64,000 nucleotides of DNA from positions 298,158 to 362,157 of the forward strand of contig JAAXKN010000002.1 in NCBI GenBank assembly GCA_025612375.1, read 5' to 3'. This stretch comes from Ignavibacteria bacterium (GTDB lineage: Bacteria; Bacteroidota; Ignavibacteria; Ignavibacteriales; SURF-24). The notes below the pieces were generated by a model that saw only the letters and a program-made list of their open reading frames with translations, was not told the origin of the DNA and ran no database searches. A program made the position numbers and the translations under genes. This document shows positions 37,601 to 43,800 of this stretch, piece by piece. Numbering within the stretch: position 1 is the stretch's first letter; every line of letters begins with the position of its first letter.

Positions 37601-38013
37601 TCGCTCTTGATAAGTTATCTGCAGAAAGCTCTTACTACTGGCGCGTACGCTCATTGAATTCAAAGGGTGAAAAGTCGGCATTCTCGGAAACCGCCAGCTT
37701 CAGCACCAGTTCCGCTACAGGAGTTGAAAAGAAAGAAGGGGCTGTGCCTTCTGAATTTGCTTTGGGGCAGAATTTCCCGAATCCTTTCAATCCTGCCACA
37801 ATAATTGAATTCAGCCTTGCAAGGGACGGCTTCTACAGCCTTGAAGTCTACAACATTCTTGGCGAGAAGGTGCAATCCATAATGCAGGGGAATATGAAAG
37901 CCGGCAGCTATAAGGTTAATTTCAATGCCAAAGACCTTATGTCGGGCATTTACTTCTACAGGCTTACAGGAAGCGGCCTTATGATGGTTAAAAAGATGAT
38001 GCTCGTGAAGTAA
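34660..38013 (+). CDS. T9SS-exported multidomain protein (2 x DUF4082, tandem Fn3-like)
   Basis: The start is set at ATG 34660, just after the G-run ATAGGGGGGGCC; an in-frame ATG at 34645 lies within the RBS. The 1117-aa protein has a signal peptide (FTLFVLAFSFVLLSAWNVKAQ) and two DUF4082 domains (about 30-175 and 180-325), each with the pattern F-x-x-x-x-x-A-x-V-x-x-I-R-Y/F-Y-K and GETGxHTGxxW. About seven Fn3-like modules follow (330-1020); five have the near-identical opening SWPVKGxxVYxxxPxLSWYL with a period of about 300 bp. A type A sorting domain ends the protein (GQNFPNPFNPATIIEFSLA ... MSGIYFYRL ... KKMMLVK). It is probably a surface or released adhesin or carbohydrate-binding protein; a GH43 gene lies next to it on the other strand. 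Confidence 0.88.
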   Translation: MKGSFQRFRIFTLFVLAFSFVLLSAWNVKAQYTIFSGQVPASSGTDDNYELGTKFTSSHLAEVTAIRFYKMAGETGAHTGKIWSNSGQRLAEVTFSSESSSGWQTAALSSPLRIEPGTKYVVSVNANTEYPITQNGFITAVSNGFLTGEMGVFNVTREEYPADTYNSSSYFVDITASPLDQVFTTQVPTADPFTGEGDLELGLKFTTSTAAKVKYIRYYKVAGETGEHTGNLWAMNGSKLASVSFTGETNAGWQYARLNDEVYLEAGTTYVVSVNSNVAYGAMPHALESPVTNGVLTAPSGNNGIYNETPGVFPSTFFDSPNYFRDIVVVPLYTPQAPVNPSPTNEMTGVSIEPVLSWQAVAGVTSYTLQLAEDAGFTANLRTFTSITSNSFAIAGLSNGKSYYWRVKGVNDIVEGNWSSTFKFTTIAHTDVVLSYPKGGVRLFNDKPQFTWYVPAGGTGWKYDLIYSTDQNFASYVTIGNLTQNQYTLEGLQAGRTYYWKIRLKTAAGAVVGYSAKESFISFGEALKPVASWPVGNATVYSLSQDLYWYLNGASTGLTYALEMREGAPTALTNNATNTGINDTHYKVTGLLSGKQYSWHVKSISASGESSWSDPVSFKTAAAEKVVVPVASWPIGYPVVYTLTPSLNWYLGAASDGLTFDVEIVEGLQTSFTNSPTFYGIASLSVVTNPLMPGKDYKWQVRSFDGVNYSGWSKPATFKVAGTIGNAPVVPNPSWPVKGALVYSTETTLSWYTGTVSTGLKYDVEYGQGALTGAPTKSDISDLSVEITGLEAGKPYNWRVRSTSPLGISGWSKTETFKTASNAPIAKSPVLSWPVKGVTVYTNSPVLSWFLNSPSEGLTYELKYSTSSSMTGAVIFDGITETKYELKNLTPGATYYWQVRSYDGTVYSSPSATGSFVVFAGNAAVVPLAGSPVEGVQTGSLSPVLSWFIPASGDVESYIVEYSKKSDMSEPVSIEVQNNSVALDKLSAESSYYWRVRSLNSKGEKSAFSETASFSTSSATGVEKKEGAVPSEFALGQNFPNPFNPATIIEFSLARDGFYSLEVYNILGEKVQSIMQGNMKAGSYKVNFNAKDLMSGIYFYRLTGSGLMMVKKMMLVK

Positions 38014-38040
38014 GGTTTAGATATATGTGAGACAAAATAA

Positions 38041-38077
38041 AAGGTGAGGCTTCACTTTTTGAGGCCCCGCCTTTTTT
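38041..38077. terminator. Convergent bidirectional terminator
   Basis: AAGGTGAGGCTTCA and TGAGGCCCCGCCTT (38041-38072) pair over 13 of 14 positions (including G-T wobbles) with a TTTTT-containing loop, followed by TTTTT on the plus strand. On the minus strand an A/T-rich tract follows. It separates the plus-strand T9SS gene from the minus-strand GH43 gene. Confidence 0.8.
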
Positions 38078-38078
38078 A

Positions 38079-39104
38079 TTATTTATCCGAAGGCACCGGA
38101 ATTTTGACTCCTTCGGCTACGGGGCTTCCGAAATCAGGGGAGCCATCATTATTCCAGGAGAATTTCTGTATCCTTACATTCCTGTCCCAGCCCGAGCCCT
38201 TCTTTTTAGCCGCATGGTAAACTATCCAGTCTTCTTTCCCGTCAGGCGATTTTGTAAATGATGCATGACCGGGGCCGAAGACATTTTCCGTTGACTTAAA
38301 TACGGGAGACGTTTTCTTGTGCCAAGATTCTTTTTTCATTACGCCGCCCCCGCCGTAGTCTAATTCACCCAGGCAGTAATCGTCGGTCCAGCTTCCGCTG
38401 GCTGAATAGATTATAAATATCCGTCCGTTGTGCCTCAGGATTTCCGGGCCTTCATTTATTAGCGGTCTGCCGTGCAGCTCCCACGGAAGTTCGGGTCTGG
38501 AGATAAGAACTCTTTCGCCCGTGATAGTCCAGGGATTGCTCATTGGAGCGATGTAAATATTCTGTGCAACGTTTTCATCGCCCTGCCAGCCCGACCAGAT
38601 AAAATAAAGGCTGCCGTCGTCCATTGTGAGCACAGTGCCGTCAATTGCCCATTTGTCTGTAGGAGCCCTAAGGCGTGCTTTAAGCGAAAAAGCAGACTGC
38701 GGGTCTTGGGATGATCCTTCCAGGACATAGATACGGTGGTTATAGTTATCGCCATTATCTGCGGCAACATAGATATACCATTTGCCGTTAATATTGTGAA
38801 GCTCAGGCGCCCAGAGCTCTTTTGAATATTCCTTCCCTTCCTCAGGCGTCCACACAGGCGCGGGTACGGCTTTGCCTATATCCTGCAGATGCTTTGATCT
38901 GGAAACGTATATTCTCCCGCTGTCGCTGAAGCAGTAGTAATAGTATCCATTATATTGAATGACCCACGGATCGGCACCGTCTTCCACAACAGGATTTGTA
39001 AAGTAAGCGGTGGTATCGGGCAAACCAGATGGAGTCTCAGCGCAGGAGACAGCAGAAAAAAGGGCTGAGAGGAGGAGGAAAGTTAAGTGTAATTTAATTT
39101 TCAT
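38079..39104 (-). CDS. Glycoside hydrolase family 43 lipoprotein
   Basis: A 341-aa protein with a type II signal peptide (LTFLLLSALFSAVSC, lipidated Cys21). The five-bladed GH43 propeller shows the three acidic residues: general base Asp in EDGADPWVIQ, the pKa-modulating Asp in DKWAIDGTVLT, and the acid Glu in NEGPEILRHNG. The blocks RIYVSRSKHLQDIG, ELWAPELHNINGKWYIYVA and VYHAAKKKGSGWDRNV fit alpha-L-arabinofuranosidase/arabinanase or beta-xylosidase subfamilies. It should be anchored in the outer membrane or periplasm and act on plant-type arabinan or xylan oligomers; exact specificity is not decidable. It is a single gene, convergent with the Fn3 T9SS protein. Its promoter region has AT-rich AAAAATT repeats (39115-39148). 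Confidence 0.88.
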   Translation of the reverse strand: MKIKLHLTFLLLSALFSAVSCAETPSGLPDTTAYFTNPVVEDGADPWVIQYNGYYYYCFSDSGRIYVSRSKHLQDIGKAVPAPVWTPEEGKEYSKELWAPELHNINGKWYIYVAADNGDNYNHRIYVLEGSSQDPQSAFSLKARLRAPTDKWAIDGTVLTMDDGSLYFIWSGWQGDENVAQNIYIAPMSNPWTITGERVLISRPELPWELHGRPLINEGPEILRHNGRIFIIYSASGSWTDDYCLGELDYGGGGVMKKESWHKKTSPVFKSTENVFGPGHASFTKSPDGKEDWIVYHAAKKKGSGWDRNVRIQKFSWNNDGSPDFGSPVAEGVKIPVPSDK

Positions 39105-39169
39105 ATTCCAAGTTAGAATTAAAAATTAAAAATTAAAAAATAAAAAGTGAAGAGGCGGAAGAGGAAAAG

Positions 39170-39192
39170 GGGCAGGAATGGGGCTCCTGCCC
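39170..39192 (-). terminator. Terminator of the DJ-1-like gene
   Basis: GGGCAGGA (39170-39177) pairs with TCCTGCCC (39185-39192). On the minus strand it follows the stop at 39208 by 15 bp and is trailed by CCTTTTCCTC. It shares the GGGCAGG/CCTGCCC core with the hairpin at 29041. Confidence 0.7.
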
Positions 39193-39207
39193 GAACAACT
39201 TGAAAAA

Positions 39208-39795
39208 TTACGGTTCTATTTTTGTCCCGAGTACTTTCAGGAACTGCTTTATCCATTCGGGGTGCGCGGGCCAGGCCGGGGCGGTTACAAGGTTGCCGTC
39301 TGTAACTGCATTGTCGGCATCGGGACTTATGTCGCCATACTCGGCTCCGGCAATTTTACATTCGGGCCCTACTGCCGGGTAAGAGATCATCTTTTTACCC
39401 TTAAGCGCGTCTGCTGCTGCAAGGATCTGCGGGCCGTGACAGATTGCGGCAATAGGCTTATTCTCCTTTGAAAAGTGACTTACCATGTCGAGCACCCTGT
39501 TATTGAGCCTCAGGTATTCAGGAGCCCTGCCGCCCGGCAGAACCAGCGCGTCATACTTTTCGGGCAGTATCTCATTAAAGTCAGCATTGATCTTAAACCT
39601 GTGCCCCGGGAGTTCCGCGTAGGTCTGGTCGCCGATAAAATCATGTATGGCTGTTTTTACCGTATCGCCAGGTTTTTTATTAGGGCAGACTGTGTGGACC
39701 TGATGGCCTACCATTAAAAGCATCTGGTAAGGCACCATTACTTCATAATCTTCAACGAAATCACCAACAATCATGAGAATCTTTTTAACAGACAT
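39208..39795 (-). CDS. DJ-1/PfpI family protein
   Basis: The start is set at ATG 39795 (MSVKKILMIVGDF), with AGGAGG 6 nt upstream; the frame is open to 39837 without an RBS. The 195-aa protein has the DJ-1/PfpI fold: ILMIVGDFVEDYEVMVP, the acidic elbow region, DALVLPGGRAPEYLRLN and the nucleophile Cys in AAICHGPQIL with adjacent His. This is the class I glutamine-amidotransferase-like nucleophile elbow. Members act as deglycases, chaperones or peptidases; this one, near 195 aa and ending in a HPEWIKQFLK helix, is closest to PfpI/YhbO-like stress proteins. Cytoplasmic. A single gene with its own terminator. Confidence 0.88.
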   Translation of the reverse strand: MSVKKILMIVGDFVEDYEVMVPYQMLLMVGHQVHTVCPNKKPGDTVKTAIHDFIGDQTYAELPGHRFKINADFNEILPEKYDALVLPGGRAPEYLRLNNRVLDMVSHFSKENKPIAAICHGPQILAAADALKGKKMISYPAVGPECKIAGAEYGDISPDADNAVTDGNLVTAPAWPAHPEWIKQFLKVLGTKIEP

Positions 39796-40185
39796 TTTGA
39801 CCTCCTGTTGTTTTACTGGTTTATAAGCTCCCTCCAAAATGAGGAAAATCTCTTTCCCGGCAGAATTTAAAACCGGACTGCCTAATAATTTAAGAAACTC
39901 ATAATAAAAAACCAGAGAAAATTTCCAAGGGGGCTTAAGCTCTCAGATTAGAAATCCGGTAAAATGTAAAGAATTGAAACATCCGGCAAAAAATGTCTCA
40001 AAATAAAACAGGCTTGTTTTTGAAAAATTGAAGGAAAACTTAAAATGGGGCACGTTTGGGCCCTGGTATACAATTTGATGAATATAATTGTTAACTGCCA
40101 AATAGTTACAGGGAGAGCTATAATAAGAGGGAAAGGCACACCGCAATGCTTCCATGTAATTATTCACGTTTAATAGAGGGAAATA

Positions 40186-40545
40186 GTGGAACAGGCTTTA
40201 CTGATAAGTCCGTTTTTGATACTATTGGCGGGTTTAGTCTTCCATGCGTCATCGCATCTGAATTGCGGCCCGGTAACAACGCCCCGTTTTTATATCCCCC
40301 TCGTCCATGTGTTTCTAATCACAATTTCAGTTCACCTTAACAGCCACAAAAAAAATCAAAACAGCTCCAAACTTCTTCTAAATCATAAAAACCTCAAGCT
40401 GAACAGTTTTTCAAATATCTCAACTTCCCAACAAACTGAAAATGCTTCAAATCCGAAAATAATGTTTCAAATATATTTAGTCTTGATGAGCAGAACCGCA
40501 GCTATGTTTTTAAGCAATCGACCTCATGAATCAAAAGGAAAGTGA
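40186..40545 (+). CDS. Small protein with hydrophobic N-terminus, paired with giant T9SS gene
   Basis: The GTG start is preceded by AGAGGGAAATA (RBS). The 119-aa product begins MEQALLISPFLILLAGLVF, a signal-peptide or TM-like segment, then HASSHLNC and a Ser/Asn/Lys-rich tail with a second hydrophobic stretch (FYIPLVHVFLITISVHL). The ORF at 47025, upstream of the second giant gene, begins MEGIILVSPLLFLMVIIV ... HGNC. The first 27 residues align without gaps (11 identities, most others conservative), share the start codon and RBS, and are both followed by a giant SdrD-like gene. No known family is recognised. The tail beyond residue about 30 is not conserved, so the true 3' extent is uncertain. 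Confidence 0.42.
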   Translation: MEQALLISPFLILLAGLVFHASSHLNCGPVTTPRFYIPLVHVFLITISVHLNSHKKNQNSSKLLLNHKNLKLNSFSNISTSQQTENASNPKIMFQIYLVLMSRTAAMFLSNRPHESKGK

Positions 40546-40687
40546 AAACTTAAGGCGGCTTAGCTTTAGTGGATACTTTCCTCTTGCTATATGTCTCTGA
40601 AAGGACTTCAGCATTTTAACCATTCAGGTAAAGAACTGTTCTATAAGGATAATCAGGATTAATGCATTAAATAGAATTCTGAAAAAA

Positions 40688-40849
40688 AGGGGGAGATTCA
40701 AAATGGGTGACACCTCGTAAATATTCAGAAGTTATAACAGCATCATCTGTAAGTTGAAGATGAGCTGCAAATTGCCGCTTTAAGGGAGGGTGAAAACCGG
40801 TGACTGTGCAGATCAGATGCATGCCATCAGAGTAAGTGTCAGTTATAAC
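40688..40849 (+). other. Possible structured 5' leader with micro-ORF
   Basis: AAGGGGGAGA (about 40688-40696) is a strong RBS in front of a five-codon ORF ATG GGT GAC ACC TCG TAA (40703-40720). Behind it, two copies of the self-complementary octamer GTTATAAC (40731-40738 and 40842-40849) could form a closing stem around a region with TCATCT/AGATGA (40743-40748 and 40758-40763) and a purine-rich core (TTTAAGGGAGGGTGAAAACC at about 40779). The region ends 50 bp before the giant gene's start. It matches no riboswitch class well enough to name one. Confidence 0.35.
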
Positions 40850-40899
40850 GAAAAATGAAAAAACAAATTATGGTAAAAATATTTAATAGGGGGTACGAA

Positions 40900-43800
40900 A
40901 TGAAATTCAGTAACTTGAAAAAAAACAGGTATCGCCTTTCTCGCTCATTTCAGGGAACTACTGCAGACAGAATTCTGAGTATTATTTTTGCAGTAATTCT
41001 GTTATTTGCCTTTAGCGGCAGCAGTGCGGCTCAATCTGTAGAGAGCGTGAATAACTGCGACCTTAGCGGGTTTGTTACCTATACGCAGGGCGGTTGGGGT
41101 TCTGTGGCAAGTGGAAATAATCCCGGGACAATACGGGACGAGTACTTTGATCAGGTGTTCCCGAACGGCCTTACTGTTGGAGGGACGTATTGGATAAAAA
41201 TTACTTCCTCACAAGCAGTAGTAGATTATCTTCACGGGCAGGGTACGCCAGATAAACTAACCCGAAATTATACCAACCCTACAAGCACCGAATCCGGAAC
41301 CTTTGGGGTCCAGATGGTTGCACTTACTCTAAACGTGTATTTTGATGAAGCTGGTAAAATAGGAACAAATTCACTACAATTGAAAGATCTTATGATTGTT
41401 TCAGGTCCTTTTGCAGGAAAAACAGTTTCCGAATTTATGGCAATTGCAAATGCTGCTTTAGGCGGCCAGGACATTTCCGGGGCCGGGTATACCTATTCGG
41501 ACCTGAATAATGCAGCAACAAAGATCAATGAAAATTTTGACAATGGTACCTCAAATAAAAATTATCTGACGTGTCCGCCACCTCCGACAACTGCTTCTTT
41601 AGGCGACTTTGTATGGAATGATACAAACCATAACGGGATACAGGAATCAGGTGAAGCCGGAATACCTGGCGTGGCAGTATACCTGTATGTCTGCAACAGC
41701 AACACTGTACTTCAGACAACTACTACGGATGCCAGCGGCTTCTACCACTTTACAAACCTGACTCCGGGTGACTATTACGTACAGTTTGTGCTTCCTTCAG
41801 GCTATACTTACAGCCCAATGAATGCCGGAACAAACGATGCGGTTGATTCAGACGCCAACCCGAATAACCTCGGAAAGACAGGCTGCTACACGCTTGCTGC
41901 CGGTGATAACAATACTACGGTCGACGCCGGTATGTATCCTACTCCGCAGGCCCCTGCTTCCTTAGGGGACTTTGTATGGCTGGATACAAACCATAACGGA
42001 ATTCAGGAAGCCGGTGAACTTGGACTTCCGAACGTTACGGTTCAGCTCTTTAAGTGCAGCGACAACAGCCTTGTTGCCACAACTTCCACCAACCCGAGCG
42101 GAATGTACCTGTTCAGTAATCTCCCTGCAGGAGACTACTATATAAAGGTTACTGTTCCATCCGGATACTCTGTTAGCCCTGAAAACGAGGGTACTGATGA
42201 CGCAAAGGATTCCGATATTAACAATGCCGGACAGTCTTCATGTGTGACACTTGCGGCAGGCGATAACAATATGACGGTTGATGCAGGTCTTTATCCTACT
42301 CCTCCTTCACCTGCCTCAATCGGCGACTTTGTATGGAATGATACAAATCATAATGGGATACAGGACTCCGGCGAACCCGGAATACCTGGCGTGACAGTTG
42401 AACTTTATAAGTGCTCTGACAACAGCTTTGTTGCTTCAAAGACAACAGCTGCCGACGGATCATATCACTTTACAGGTTTAACTCCCGGCGGATATTATGT
42501 TAAATTCATTCTGCCTACAGGCTATACTTTCAGTCCTGTGAATGCAGGTGCAGATAATGTGGATTCAGATGCCAACCCTGCAAATATGGGGCAGACAGCC
42601 TGCTACACGCTTGCTGCAGGTGAGACAAACAACACGGCTGATGCCGGTATGTATCCGACACCTCCGCAGCCGGCAAGCCTGGGCGATTTCGTATGGAATG
42701 ACCTGAACCATAACGGCATTCAGGACGCGGGTGAGCCTGGAATAGCCAATGTACAGGTTCAGCTGCATGACCAAACCGGCGCTGTAGTTGCCACAACAAC
42801 TACCAACGCCAGCGGCTATTACATATTCAATAACCTGCAGCCCGGACAGTACTATGTACATTTTACTCCTCCTGCCGGTTATACAATCACTTCAATTAAC
42901 CAGGGTACAGACGACGCGAAGGATTCAGACATCGGTATGGATGGAAATACAAACTGGATCAGTCTTGCTGCTGGTGAAAACAATATGACGGTTGATGCCG
43001 GTATGTACACTACACCTCCGCAGACTGCATGCATTGGCGACTTTGTATGGAATGATGCAAACCACAACGGCATTCAGGATGCAAATGAAGTTGGTATTTC
43101 CGGTATTACAATAGAACTTCATAAGTGCAGTGATAACAGCCTGGTTGCCCAGACAGTAAGCGTCGGAAACGGATACTACTCATTCTGCGACGTTCCTGAG
43201 GGCAGCTATTACGTTAAGTTCGTTACCACAGGCTGGACCGTTAGTCCTATTAACCAGGATGGTGACGATAAGGATTCTGACATAGGTCCGGACGGAAAGA
43301 CCGCCTGCTTTGACGTCGTTCCCGGTCATAATAACTATACGGTCGATGCAGGCCTATATCCCCCGACACCGGGCAATAACGGCTGCGTTGGCGACTTCGT
43401 ATGGAATGACCTGAACCACAATGGCATTCAGGACGTTAACGAACCCGGTATACCGGGAGTTACGGTTGAGCTGCATGACTGCACGACACACGCACTCATT
43501 GCAACAACTGTAACAAACATGTTCGGCCATTATCAGTTCTATAATGTTCCTGCCGGAAGCTACTATGTTAAACTGAATGTTCCGGCCGGTTATAACATCA
43601 GTCCGATCAATCAGGGTTCAAATGACGAGAAAGATTCCGACATTGGCGGCGACGGACAGAGCGCATGCTTTGATGTTATGGCAGGCGTGTCAAATAATTC
43701 AGTTGATGCAGGACTCTATACGACTCCTCAGAACCTTGCCTGCATTGGCGACTTCGTATGGCTCGATCTGAACCATAACGGAATCCAGGACGCAGGTGAA

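Larger units (their letters stand above)
39838..40899. other. Long upstream region of the first giant T9SS gene
   Basis: About 1.06 kb between the DJ-1-like gene (minus) and the giant gene (plus). It holds the small hydrophobic ORF at 40186, a partial TTGAT-N4-AT operator-like site at 40075, a GGGGCACGTTTGGGCCC motif at 40047 (a close variant, GGGGCACATTTGGACC, is at 51759), and a possible structured leader (40688-40849). Confidence 0.5.

Noticed and set aside
40047..40063. Possible sigma54 promoter (GGGGCACGTTTGGGCC)
   Set aside because: The GG and GC elements are one base off the required spacing and the related copy at 51759 fits even less.
40779..40825. Cobalamin riboswitch-like core (AAGGGA ... 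GGTGAAAACC ... ACTGT)
   Set aside because: Flanking stems and a proper B12 box could not be matched; likeness too short to name a class.
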